A stretch of 64,000 nucleotides of DNA from Amycolatopsis sp. GM8 (GTDB lineage Bacteria > Actinomycetota > Actinomycetes > Mycobacteriales > Pseudonocardiaceae): contig NZ_JAJKFK010000014.1 of assembly GCF_021653975.1 (NCBI RefSeq), forward strand, positions 1 through 64,000, given 5' to 3'. The position numbers were made by a program, and so were the translations under genes. Shown here piece by piece: positions 8,505 through 16,498 of this stretch. The number at the start of each line of letters is the position of its first letter. Within the stretch, counting starts at the first letter, position 1. The notes under the pieces are model-generated. The model was not told where the DNA came from, ran no database searches, and saw only the letters and a list, made by a program, of their open reading frames with translations.

Positions 8505-9661
8505 GAGGAGTAGGCGCTGTTCTCTTCGACGTAACCGTGGGACAGGTCGGTGCTGTAGATCGTGGCGCCGCTGTCGCCGACGCCGAGGTCGATCACGATC
8601 TCGATGGCCCGGCCGGACAGGTCGGCCTGCGCGCGGTCGGCGGCGGTGGTGCCGTTGGCGAACAGGGTGACCCCGTTGATGGCGATCGACAGCGTGTCCG
8701 GGTCGATCTCGGCCTGCGCGCGGCCGAGCGCCATGGCGATCCGGCCCCAGTTCGGGTCGGAGCCGAACAGCGCGGTCTTGACCAGGTTGTCCTCGGCGAC
8801 GGTACGGCCGACGTTGATCGCGTCCTGCTCGCTCGCGGCGCCGTGCACAACGATGTCGACGTCCTTCGTCGCACCCTCGGAGTCGGCCCGCAGCTGGTAG
8901 ACGAGGTCGAGCGCGACGGCGGTGAGCAACTCGGTGAAACCGTCGACGCTGGGCGCGAGATCGCTGGCACCGGAGGAGAGCAGGAGCACGGTGTCGTTGG
9001 TCGAGGTGCCGCCGTCGACGTCGAGCCGGTCGAAGGTCACCCGGGTGGCGGCGCGCAGGGCCGCGTCGAGCGCGTCCGGTTCGAGCATGGCGTCGGTGGT
9101 GATGACCGACAGCATGGTCGCGAGGTTGGGCGCGAGCATGCCCGCGCCCTTCGCGATGCCGCCGATGCCCCAGCCGTCGATATGGGTTTTGAAGCTGTGC
9201 TTGGGTTTGCTGTCCGTGGTCATGATCGCGGTCGCCGCCGCGAGCCCTGCCTCGGGCGTGCTGTCGAGCGCCTCGGCCGCGGTGTCCACTCCGGACAGCA
9301 CCGCCTCCATCGGCAGCCGCTCGCCGATGAGGCCGGTGGAGCAGACGGCGATCTCGATCGCGCCCGTGTCGAGCACCTTGGCGGCGTGCTCGGCGGTGGC
9401 GTGCGTGTCCTGGAAGCCGGCGGGCCCGGTGGCCGCGTTGGCGCCGCCCGAGTTGAGCACGACCGCGCGCAGTCGCTGCTGCCGCAGCACTTCCTGCGAC
9501 CACAGCACCGGGGCGGCCTTGATGACGTTGCGGGTGAACACGCCGGCGGCGGCCTGCGCGGGCCCGTCGTTGACGATCAGGGCGAGGTCGAGGGCGCCGG
9601 AATCCTTGATCCCGGCCGCCACGCCGGCGGCCCGGAACCCGTTCGGTCCGGTGACGGTCAC
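8501..9661 (-). CDS. argJ: bifunctional ornithine acetyltransferase / N-acetylglutamate synthase
   Basis: 386-residue proenzyme that moves the acetyl group from acetylornithine to glutamate and so recycles it. The self-cleavage site is visible in KGAGMLAPNLATMLSVITTD: the family cuts between Ala181 and Thr182, freeing the nucleophilic Thr. The start is the GTG at 9661, overlapping the argC stop (GTGA), followed by VTVTGPNGF. Monofunctional ArgJ cannot be excluded from sequence alone. Confidence 0.95.
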   Translation of the reverse strand: MTVTGPNGFRAAGVAAGIKDSGALDLALIVNDGPAQAAAGVFTRNVIKAAPVLWSQEVLRQQRLRAVVLNSGGANAATGPAGFQDTHATAEHAAKVLDTGAIEIAVCSTGLIGERLPMEAVLSGVDTAAEALDSTPEAGLAAATAIMTTDSKPKHSFKTHIDGWGIGGIAKGAGMLAPNLATMLSVITTDAMLEPDALDAALRAATRVTFDRLDVDGGTSTNDTVLLLSSGASDLAPSVDGFTELLTAVALDLVYQLRADSEGATKDVDIVVHGAASEQDAINVGRTVAEDNLVKTALFGSDPNWGRIAMALGRAQAEIDPDTLSIAINGVTLFANGTTAADRAQADLSGRAIEIVIDLGVGDSGATIYSTDLSHGYVEENSAYSS

Positions 9662-10686
9662 GGTGCGACTCCTACGGTGGAAAGTCCGGTGGTTTCGGGG
9701 AGTCCGAGGGCGATGTTCATGGACTGGATCGCGCCGCCCGCGGTCCCCTTGGTCAGGTTGTCGATCGAGGTCACCACGATCAGCCGGCCGGCGTCGGCGT
9801 CCACGGTCACCTGCAGCTGCACGTTGTTGGAGCCCAGCGTCGCGGACGTGACCGGCCACGTGCCCTCGGGCAGCAGCTGGACGAACGGCTCGTCGGCGTA
9901 GGCCTTGTCGTAGCCGGCGCGGACGGCCGCGGTGTCCACTTCGGACACCAATGGCGCGCTCGCGGTGGTCAGGATGCCGCGTGGCATCGGCGCGAGGACC
10001 GGTGTGAAGGACACGGTGACTCGCTCGCCGGCGACCGCGCTCAGGTTCTGCGCGAGTTCCGGGGTGTGCCGGTGCACGCCGCCGACGCCGTACGCACTCG
10101 CCGAGCCCATGACCTCGGACCCGAGCAGGTGCGGCTTGAGGCTCCGGCCAGCGCCGGACGTGCCGGACACCGAGACGATCGAGACCTCGGGCTTGACCCA
10201 ACCGGCGGCGAGCGCGGGCGCCAGCGCCAGCGACCCACCCGTCGGGAAGCAGCCCGGGACGGCGATCCGCTTGGTACCGGCCAGCTTCTCGCGCGCACCC
10301 GGCAACTCCGGCAAGCCGTACGGCCAGGTGCCCGCGTGCTCGCTGCCATACCAGCGCTGCCAGTCGGCCGGGTCGGCGAGCCGGTGGTCCGCGCCGAGGT
10401 CGACGACGAGCACCTCGGGCCCGAGCTGCGCGGCGATCGCCCCCGACTGGCCGTGTGGCAGCGCGAGGAACACGACATCGTGCCCGGTCAGGATCTCGAC
10501 CGTGGTCTCGCGCAGCATCCGGCCCGCCAGCGGCGCCAGGTGTGGCTGATGCTGGCCGAGGAGGGTGCCCGCGCTGCTGGCAGCGGTCAGTTCGCCGATC
10601 TCCGCTTCGGGGTGCGCGAGGAGCAGGCGCAGGACTTCCCCGCCCGCGTACCCGCTCGCCCCGACCACCGCGACCTTCACCGTCAT
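9658..10686 (-). CDS. argC: N-acetyl-gamma-glutamyl-phosphate reductase
   Basis: 342-residue NADPH-dependent reductase, third step of arginine synthesis and first gene of the operon. The N-terminal VVGASGYAGGEVLRLL is the Rossmann nucleotide site, and Cys146 in VPGCFPTG is the catalytic thiol. There is no Shine-Dalgarno before the ATG at 10686. Instead a -10 hexamer sits 7 nt upstream, so the mRNA is probably leaderless. Confidence 0.96.
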   Translation of the reverse strand: MTVKVAVVGASGYAGGEVLRLLLAHPEAEIGELTAASSAGTLLGQHQPHLAPLAGRMLRETTVEILTGHDVVFLALPHGQSGAIAAQLGPEVLVVDLGADHRLADPADWQRWYGSEHAGTWPYGLPELPGAREKLAGTKRIAVPGCFPTGGSLALAPALAAGWVKPEVSIVSVSGTSGAGRSLKPHLLGSEVMGSASAYGVGGVHRHTPELAQNLSAVAGERVTVSFTPVLAPMPRGILTTASAPLVSEVDTAAVRAGYDKAYADEPFVQLLPEGTWPVTSATLGSNNVQLQVTVDADAGRLIVVTSIDNLTKGTAGGAIQSMNIALGLPETTGLSTVGVAP

Positions 10687-10703
10687 GCGAATGATTATGC
10701 ATG
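10686..10703. promoter_or_regulatory. ARG box (ArgR operator)
   Basis: The plus strand reads TGCGAATGATTATGCATG. Compared with the E. coli consensus (TnTGAAT, four A/T, ATTCAnw), both half-sites are recognisable with a mismatch each. It covers the -10 and the start codon of argC, so ArgR bound here would block initiation. Confidence 0.7.
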
Positions 10704-10722
10704 ACTACGCAAACTCAATCAA
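10694..10722 (-). promoter_or_regulatory. argC promoter
   Basis: On the complement, TTGATT (10717-10722) and CATAAT (10694-10699) are separated by exactly 17 nt. The -10 ends 7 nt before the argC ATG, so transcription should start at or next to the A of the start codon. Confidence 0.75.
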
Positions 10723-10750
10723 TCAGGGTGGTGGCCGGGGCGACGGCGGG

Positions 10751-11239
10751 TCACGCGTCCTCCATCACCATCCCTTCCGCGCGCTGACTGGGCGGTTCGG
10801 GCAGGTACTCCCCCGGCCGCTCGGGATCACAGCCCACTCTCGGCAGCCGCGCGCGGATCCCGCCGGGGCTGCGTTCGAAGTGAACGGCGATCTCGTCGAT
10901 CGAATCGCCGCGTATCCAGCGGCTCTCCAGTTCGGCGTCCTGCTCGGTCGTCCACGGCCGCCCCTGGTGCGCGGGACGGGCGCGCGTACTTCGCCCGCCC
11001 GGCATGCTGATCGCCACGTGATGTCTCAGCGTCTCCGCCAGGACGGACCCGAGTGCGGTGGCGGCCGTCGAGGCGACCTCGAGGTGCCCCTCGGCGACCG
11101 CCGCGCCCTGCGGGCCCTCGCCGTTGACGCTCACGACCAGCCGGTCGGGCTGGTCACCGCCCGGCAGCGCGGTGACCTCGATGGAATAGGTGTTCTCGCC
11201 GGCCCGGATCTTGGTCCGGTGCTCTTCGACAATCGTCAT
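10751..11239 (-). CDS. hypothetical protein with C-terminal HTH-like segment
   Basis: Product of 162 residues with no family I can name. The N-terminal half is beta-rich (KIRAGENTYSIEVTALPGG). The C-terminal part has WTTEQDAELESRWIRG followed by SIDEIAVHFERSPGGIRARL, which looks like a SANT/Myb-like or sigma-type DNA-binding helix pair. The ATG at 11239 is preferred over one 10 codons upstream: TAGCCT stands 7 nt before it, a leaderless geometry. It precedes argC by 64 nt on the same strand, but argC has its own promoter. Confidence 0.6.
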   Translation of the reverse strand: MTIVEEHRTKIRAGENTYSIEVTALPGGDQPDRLVVSVNGEGPQGAAVAEGHLEVASTAATALGSVLAETLRHHVAISMPGGRSTRARPAHQGRPWTTEQDAELESRWIRGDSIDEIAVHFERSPGGIRARLPRVGCDPERPGEYLPEPPSQRAEGMVMEDA

Positions 11240-11344
11240 GCCGGGGAGGCTAGCGACACCCTCCGACAATTTTCGTCACCGACCGCTCGCGGGTGATCGC
11301 ACTCCGGAGTCAGCTCGCGGTGGTGACAGGTCGCTGACCTGCGG

Positions 11345-11524
11345 TTATCGGGTTCGTGGGGTGTTCGGGGAAATTTTTTGGACAGCGGTCCGGTGGCTGC
11401 GGCAGATCGTCGAACGACGTGGCTCGGGCGACCCGGCGTGGGACCGCACGCGGCCCGGAGTCAGCTTGGTATCGGTCAGGTACAGGTAGGCGGCGTTCGC
11501 CTCGGGGTCGAAAGTAATGCGCAC
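11345..11524 (-). pseudogene. truncated DUF2283-like relic
   Basis: From a GTG at 11524 the frame reads VRITFDPEANAAYLYLTD, the characteristic start of DUF2283 proteins. After about 25 residues the family pattern is lost and the frame ends at codon 60 in unrelated sequence. Full-length members continue with a second strand and a VVLD...GIEVLDA segment that is absent here. I read it as a decayed gene; a short functional peptide is less likely. Confidence 0.5.
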
Positions 11525-11705
11525 CTGCTCATCATGCCGAGCGGTCTGGCGCGCGGAAGACGACGATCAGCCGAGTCGCTACGGCTGCCGGTCGTTGGTG
11601 GCGGGCAAGCCCGACGGCCGTGAACTCGTCGTGCCGGTCAAAATTGTCGTACCCCCGACGTACCGTGCTCGCATCATCACCAAAAGCCATCTGGGGGCAG
11701 CGTGA
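11517..11705 (+). pseudogene. short ORF resembling the C-terminus of a small toxin-like protein
   Basis: A 62-codon frame ends with GKPDGRELVVPVKIVV and then RARIITKSHLG. This pattern of GR-L-V-V followed by R-IIT recalls the last strands of BrnT/DUF4258-type toxins. There is no recognisable N-terminal half and no ribosome-binding site. It overlaps the start of the DUF2283-like relic on the other strand. Treat it as a possible gene fragment only. Confidence 0.2.
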
Positions 11706-11722
11706 ACAGGCAGGAACGACAA

Positions 11723-11752
11723 CGCCGCCCCGGCGTGTGGGCCGGGGCGGCG
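11723..11752 (-). terminator. intrinsic terminator after the S33 peptidase gene
   Basis: A perfect 12-bp inverted repeat (CGCCGCCCCGGC / GCCGGGGCGGCG) with a 6-nt loop lies 21 nt past the stop at 11774. On the minus strand it is followed by TTGTCGTT, a weak T-tract. Confidence 0.75.
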
Positions 11753-11773
11753 AGGGGCGTGCGGGCAGCGGCG

Positions 11774-13276
11774 TCAGGACTGCGCCGGCACCGGATCCGG
11801 CAGTGGTGCGCAGATCGCGTCCGGGCCGTTGCCCGGTTTGCGCGCGGGCAGCTTGCCCGTCGCCAGGTAGTCCGCCACCTGGTCGTCCACGCAGGCGTCA
11901 CCGGACAGCGAATCGGCATGTGTTGTGCCGCCGGGCTCGGCGATCAGGCTCGAAGCCGGGTACAGCGTGCGCACCTGCAGGCTGCCCCCGAACGGCGTCG
12001 CCGCGTCGAGTTCCTCGTCGATCAGCAGCGCGCCGGCGACCTTCCGGCCGTCGATCGTGACCGGCTTGCCCGCCTTCGCCGGCCAGGACAGGCATGGCGT
12101 GTTGTACCAGGCGTTGCTCCAGGTCTCGAACGGCGCGCGGTGGTACACGGCCCAGTTGTCGATCCGCCACTTGGTCCAGTTCGCCGGCCACTGGGTATCG
12201 GTGCACTGCACGGCGTTGTAGACGGCGAAATTGTTGTCGTCGCCAGGGCTGTCGGCATCGTCGTAGAGCGCCTTGAGCGGCTTCCAGTCGCCGCCGTGCA
12301 CCCAGCCGCTGAACGCCTTGGCCATGTCTTCCCACCCGAACCGGTAGTACCCGGCCTGCAGGAAGATGTCGTTCCACTCGTCCGGCCCGATCACGCCACC
12401 GGCCGGCGCGTGCGCGAGCTCCTTCTGCTCCGTGTACCAGAGATCCTCGACCGCGTCGCCCGAGCTGCCGAGGTGGTACACGCTGTCGTACTTCGCGACC
12501 CAGTCGAAATAGATCTTGATGTTCCGGTCGAAGGCGAGGTCTTGGTCCAGGTTCGCCTTGTACCAGACCTTGCGCGGGTCGACGTTGCTGTCGAGCACCA
12601 TCCGGCGCACCCGCTGCGGGTACAGCGTCGAGTAGACCTGCCCGAGGTAAGTGCCGTAAGAGAAGCCGTAATAGTTGATCTGCTGCTGGCCCAGCGCCTT
12701 GCGCAGCGACTCCATGTCCTGCGCGGAGTCGGTGGTCTTCATGTGCTCCAGCAGCGGCCCGTTCTTCGCGCAGGCGGTGGCATAGGACTTCGAACGCGCG
12801 AGCCAGGTCTGCTCCAGCCGCGGCGTGTCCGGCACGTAGGCAGGCCGGTTGTAGCCGAAGTAGCCCGGATCGCACGACAGCGCGGGCTTGCTCGAGCCGA
12901 CGCCGCGCGGGTCGAAGCCGATCCAGTCGTAGGACTCACCGGCGTGCTTCGGCACCGCCTTGCCCAGTACGGAAAGACCGAGGCCCGAACCGCCGGGGCC
13001 GCCCGGGTTCACCAGCATCACGCCCTGCGACCGGGTGGTGGTGTGCCGGACCCGGGAAACGGCCAGGGAGATCTTGGCGCCACCGGGATTTCCGTAGTCC
13101 AGCGGGACTTCGAGGAAACCGCACTCGGCGCCGGCCTTCCGCAGGTTCGGCGAATTGCAGGAGCCCCACGCGATCGGCGCCGGGGTGAACTCGGGCGCGG
13201 CCACCGCTACGGGCGCCGCCGCCACGGTCCCGGCGAGCAGGCCGGCCACCGCGATCGCGGAGAAGACTTTCTTCAC
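11774..13276 (-). CDS. secreted alpha/beta hydrolase, tripeptidyl aminopeptidase-like (S33)
   Basis: 500-residue exported hydrolase of the actinobacterial TAP/SlpD group. The N-terminus KKVFSAIAVAGLLAGTVAAA...VAVAAPEF is a Sec signal peptide. The oxyanion region NPGGPGGSG is near residue 90, the Ser nucleophile lies in GFSYGTYLG, and candidate Asp and His lie in DEELDAATPF and GTTHADS near the C-terminus. I chose GTG at 13276 over the ATG seven codons earlier: it has AAAAGGA 6 nt upstream and gives a normal signal peptide. It probably releases N-terminal peptides outside the cell. A perfect hairpin follows the stop. Confidence 0.85.
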   Translation of the reverse strand: MKKVFSAIAVAGLLAGTVAAAPVAVAAPEFTPAPIAWGSCNSPNLRKAGAECGFLEVPLDYGNPGGAKISLAVSRVRHTTTRSQGVMLVNPGGPGGSGLGLSVLGKAVPKHAGESYDWIGFDPRGVGSSKPALSCDPGYFGYNRPAYVPDTPRLEQTWLARSKSYATACAKNGPLLEHMKTTDSAQDMESLRKALGQQQINYYGFSYGTYLGQVYSTLYPQRVRRMVLDSNVDPRKVWYKANLDQDLAFDRNIKIYFDWVAKYDSVYHLGSSGDAVEDLWYTEQKELAHAPAGGVIGPDEWNDIFLQAGYYRFGWEDMAKAFSGWVHGGDWKPLKALYDDADSPGDDNNFAVYNAVQCTDTQWPANWTKWRIDNWAVYHRAPFETWSNAWYNTPCLSWPAKAGKPVTIDGRKVAGALLIDEELDAATPFGGSLQVRTLYPASSLIAEPGGTTHADSLSGDACVDDQVADYLATGKLPARKPGNGPDAICAPLPDPVPAQS

Positions 13277-13385
13277 ATTGGTCCTTTTCATCGGCATTTC
13301 CGCTGCACTGTTGCGTTACAACTTCTCCGATGTCGCGACGTTTCGCCACCCGACTTCTGTCGGTACTCACCGCTAGTCTGCGCAG

Positions 13386-14078
13386 GTGGACAAAGTGGAC
13401 ACTCTGGTGACGGCGGTCCGGACCGAACTGGCCGCCGCGGCGAATCCGGTGAAGGCGCCCGAAATGCAGCGCTACATGAAATCCGCGATGCCGTTCCACG
13501 GCGTGCCGAAACCCGAGCGGCAGACCATCACGCGGCGTTTGTTCGCCGAACATCCGTTACCGGATCGGGCGTCCCTCGTCGCCGCGGCCGGGAAACTGTG
13601 GCGCGAGGCGGAATTCCGGGAAGAGCGCTATGTCGCGATCGACCTGACCGGTCACCGTGCCCATGCACGCTGGCAGGACAGCAGCCTGCTGCCGCTCTAC
13701 GAAGAGATGGTCGTGACGGGTGCGTGGTGGGACTACGTCGACGAGATCGCGTCGCGCCGGGTGGGACCGATCCTGCGCGCCGAGCCCGCGGTCGTGGGCC
13801 CACTGATGCGGAAATGGGCGGTCGACGCGGACCACTGGCGGCGGCGGACGGCGATCATCTGCCAGCTCGCCGCGAAGGACGAGATCGACCTGGAACTCCT
13901 GACGTTCGCGATCGAAGCGAGCATCGGGGAGAGCGACTTCTTCCTCCGCAAGGGCATCGGCTGGGCGCTGCGGCAGCACGCGCGCCAGGATCCCGAGTGG
14001 GTCAAGCGATTCGTGGACGCGCATGCCGGGCTCTCGCCGCTCTCCGTGCGGGAGGCGCTCAAGCACGTGCCGCACTGA
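13386..14078 (+). CDS. AlkD-like DNA alkylation repair protein
   Basis: 230-residue protein of the AlkD family, all-helical HEAT-like repeats that remove N3- and N7-alkylated purines without flipping the base. Recognisable parts are MKSAMPFHGVPKPERQ near residue 31, WWDYVDEIASRRVG near residue 114, and FFLRKGIGWALRQHARQDPEWV near the C-terminus, which carry the Trp, Asp and Arg residues of the DNA-facing concave surface. TAGTCT lies 6 nt before the GTG start, so the mRNA may be leaderless. Confidence 0.88.
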   Translation: MDKVDTLVTAVRTELAAAANPVKAPEMQRYMKSAMPFHGVPKPERQTITRRLFAEHPLPDRASLVAAAGKLWREAEFREERYVAIDLTGHRAHARWQDSSLLPLYEEMVVTGAWWDYVDEIASRRVGPILRAEPAVVGPLMRKWAVDADHWRRRTAIICQLAAKDEIDLELLTFAIEASIGESDFFLRKGIGWALRQHARQDPEWVKRFVDAHAGLSPLSVREALKHVPH

Positions 14079-14140
14079 CCACTCCTGACAGGAAGGATCA
14101 TTCGAAAGGCTTTGGTCACAGCGGGAAGCCCGCGCGGCCG

Positions 14141-14176
14141 GTGACCGGCTCCGGACCGCCGCCCGGAGCCGGTCAC
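14141..14176. terminator. bidirectional terminator between convergent genes
   Basis: A perfect 14-bp inverted repeat, GTGACCGGCTCCGG / CCGGAGCCGGTCAC, with an 8-nt loop. It sits between the alkD-like gene (ends 14078, plus) and the cyclase gene (ends 14182, minus). No clear T-tract follows on either side. Confidence 0.7.
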
Positions 14177-14181
14177 GGCGG

Positions 14182-15051
14182 TCAGAACACCGCGAGCGGG
14201 TTGACCGGGACGCCGGTCGCCCCGCACACGGGGATCGCGGCGAGCACGAACAGGAAGGTGTGCCTGCCGAGTTCCGTGCTCGCGGCCACCAGCGGATCGG
14301 TGTCCGGGCCGTCGATCAGCGGCATGCCGAGCCGGGGCAGCGCGATGCCGTGCATCGGCATCGGGCCGGCACCCGGCAGCGGCGGCGGGTCGCCGACATC
14401 GCCCGCGTACAGGGACACCTCGCGGTCGGCCAGCCACCGCACCGCGTCCGGCGTCATCACCGGCGGCGGTTCGTCCGGGATCCCGGTGACCGGGCGGCCG
14501 CCGCGCACGACCAGCGCGTCGCCGGACTCCACGAGCACGCCCGCGTGCCGTTCCGCCTCGTCCAGGTCCCCGCCGGTGACCCAATGGCCGGGATCGATCC
14601 TGCCGCCGGGCGCGAGGTCCAGTAGCACGCCACGCGTGGTGATCCCGCCGGCGAACGCGGTCGTCGACCCGTGCACCACCCCACCGCGCACGACGGCCTC
14701 GGCGATCGGCACACCGGGGTAGACCTGCCCGTCAACCGGCACGTGCACCAGGGCGTCGATGTGCGTCAGTGACGCGTGGTGGGTGTTGATCACGAGCAGG
14801 TCGGTGAGGCTGCGCGCGGGTGAACCGGTGAAGTTCATCGCCTGCAGCACGGCGCCCGGCGACGGGCTGGCGCCGAACGGAATCGGGCCGCCCAGCGGCG
14901 CCGGTGTCACCGGCCTGGCCAGCGACACCACCCGGCCGTCCCGCGCCTCCGCGACACCGCGCGCCCGCGCTTTCGCGGTGATGAAGTTCAGTGTGCCGAG
15001 TTCATCCCTCGGCCCCCAGCGACCCCAGTTGGAAGGCAGGTCGAGTTCCAT
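14182..15051 (-). CDS. cyclase / kynurenine-formamidase-like metal hydrolase
   Basis: 289-residue protein of the cyclase family (which includes bacterial kynurenine formamidase and polyketide-cyclase-named hydrolases). The metal-binding signature is present as HASLTHIDALVH near residue 93 (H-x4-H-x-D-x3-H pattern). The ATG at 15051 has GAGGAGG 4-5 nt upstream; the alternative ATG at 15075 would overlap the amidohydrolase stop. It is the last gene of a four-gene operon. The substrate is unknown, but a small amide or lactone fits the neighbouring hydrolases. Confidence 0.8.
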   Translation of the reverse strand: MELDLPSNWGRWGPRDELGTLNFITAKARARGVAEARDGRVVSLARPVTPAPLGGPIPFGASPSPGAVLQAMNFTGSPARSLTDLLVINTHHASLTHIDALVHVPVDGQVYPGVPIAEAVVRGGVVHGSTTAFAGGITTRGVLLDLAPGGRIDPGHWVTGGDLDEAERHAGVLVESGDALVVRGGRPVTGIPDEPPPVMTPDAVRWLADREVSLYAGDVGDPPPLPGAGPMPMHGIALPRLGMPLIDGPDTDPLVAASTELGRHTFLFVLAAIPVCGATGVPVNPLAVF

Positions 15052-15071
15052 GTGTCCTCCTCGCATCGGCT

Positions 15072-16487
15072 TCACGCGGCCGAACGGGCGCGCGCCACCT
15101 CGTCACGGATACGGTCGAGATCGGCCCTGTCGTGATACCGGCCGGCGCGGCACACACCGGCGATCGCCCGCAGGCTGCGGACATCCCGGAGCGGATCGGC
15201 GTCCAGCAGCACGAGATCGGCGGCCTTGCCCTCCTCGACGCTGCCGATCCGGTCGGCCAGCCCGAGGAACTCGGCACCGTCCACAGTGGTCATCTGGAGC
15301 ACCCGCAGCGGACTCAGGCCGGCGCGGGCCAGCTCGTCGAACTCCTCGTGCAGCGAGATGCCGGGCACCTCCCAGACTGCGCCGCACGCGTCGCTGCCGG
15401 CCAGCATCGGCACACCGGCCTCGTCGAACACCTTCACCAGCCGCAGCTGGATCTCGTAGTTGCGCCGGTACACCTCGCGGGCCGCGGGTGACCTGCGCGC
15501 GAACGCATCCGCCACCTGCTGCCAGGTGTTCAGCGTTTCCGTTGCCATGTAACGGAGATCGGGATTGTCGCGGTAGCCGGGCTGGTCTGCGTACTGCGTC
15601 GTCCGCGAGCGCACCAGCGTCGGGCAGTGCCACGTGCCGTGGGTCGCGAACAGCTCGGCCAGCTCACGGGCCTTCGCCTCGTCGAACGTCTCGCCCGCCC
15701 GGCGCAGCACGTCGACATCGACGTCGCTGCGGCTCAGCAGCGGGTTGACGACCATCGCGCGCAGGCCGGCGGCCATGCGCTCGTCCAGCTGGGGCACCGG
15801 GGCGGCCCGCTCGGCTGCCAGGTGCCGGTCGAGCGTGGCGCGGATGCCGTCCTCGTCGGCACAGCACGCGGCGAGCACGCCGACGCCGGGACCCAGGTGT
15901 TCGATGCAGCGCATACCGTTCCGGGACGCCTCCCGCACGTCGGCGCCGGTCGGCAGGTGACCGAGGATCGGGATGCCGAGCCGGTTCGCCTCGGCCTGCG
16001 CCGCCGCGAACACGGCCGGGGTCGTTTCGCCGACCTTGATGAAGTCGGCGCCCTGCTCGAACTGCTTCCGCACGGTTGCCACGACGGTCGCCTCGTCCCG
16101 CGCGTTGACCGGCGTCAGCAGCGGCATGCCGGGGATGACCAGCGGGGCAGGCGCGTCCGCCGGCACCGGCAGCGTGCCGCTTCGCCGCTGTGCCAGCAGT
16201 TCCGGCGTGCCGCCCATCTGCCGGAACCCGGTGATGCCGCTGGCCAGCATCAGCGCCAGCCTGCCGGAGGCGTCGCCGTCACCGAGCGGGTGCGCGTGCA
16301 TGTCCAGATAACCGGGGACGACGTACCGGCCGCCGCCGTCGATCACGGTGCCGTCCAGGTCGCCGCCGGTGGCTGTGATCGTGGCGATGGTGCCGCCGTC
16401 GATGCGCACGTCCATGCCGGACCGCAGCGTCCCGTCGTGCGTGTCGACGACGGTCACGTCCCGCAGGACGGTGTTCTCGTGGGTCAT
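15072..16487 (-). CDS. amidohydrolase family protein (imidazolonepropionase/prolidase-like)
   Basis: 471-residue binuclear-metal amidohydrolase. The HxH ligands are in GYLDMHAHP near residue 60, the lysine candidate in FIKVGE, further His ligands in ILGHLP and IEHLG, and the catalytic Asp in LAGSDACG near residue 370. The composite beta-sandwich is formed by both ends (VTVVDTHDG and EEGKAADLVLLDADP). It is closest in type to actinobacterial secreted-prolidase/imidazolonepropionase-like enzymes, but has no signal peptide. Third gene of the TetR-divergent operon. Confidence 0.85.
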   Translation of the reverse strand: MTHENTVLRDVTVVDTHDGTLRSGMDVRIDGGTIATITATGGDLDGTVIDGGGRYVVPGYLDMHAHPLGDGDASGRLALMLASGITGFRQMGGTPELLAQRRSGTLPVPADAPAPLVIPGMPLLTPVNARDEATVVATVRKQFEQGADFIKVGETTPAVFAAAQAEANRLGIPILGHLPTGADVREASRNGMRCIEHLGPGVGVLAACCADEDGIRATLDRHLAAERAAPVPQLDERMAAGLRAMVVNPLLSRSDVDVDVLRRAGETFDEAKARELAELFATHGTWHCPTLVRSRTTQYADQPGYRDNPDLRYMATETLNTWQQVADAFARRSPAAREVYRRNYEIQLRLVKVFDEAGVPMLAGSDACGAVWEVPGISLHEEFDELARAGLSPLRVLQMTTVDGAEFLGLADRIGSVEEGKAADLVLLDADPLRDVRSLRAIAGVCRAGRYHDRADLDRIRDEVARARSAA

Positions 16488-16498
16488 GGTGTCCCCTC

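Noticed and set aside
8501..10702. A single long protein joining argC-region sequence to argJ
   Set aside because: The upstream part is argC read in another frame; ArgJ starts at the GTG at 9661, which overlaps the argC stop.
11702..14722. Thousand-codon plus-strand frame across the S33 peptidase and cyclase genes
   Set aside because: It runs antisense to two recognisable genes and through two perfect terminator hairpins; composition bias only.
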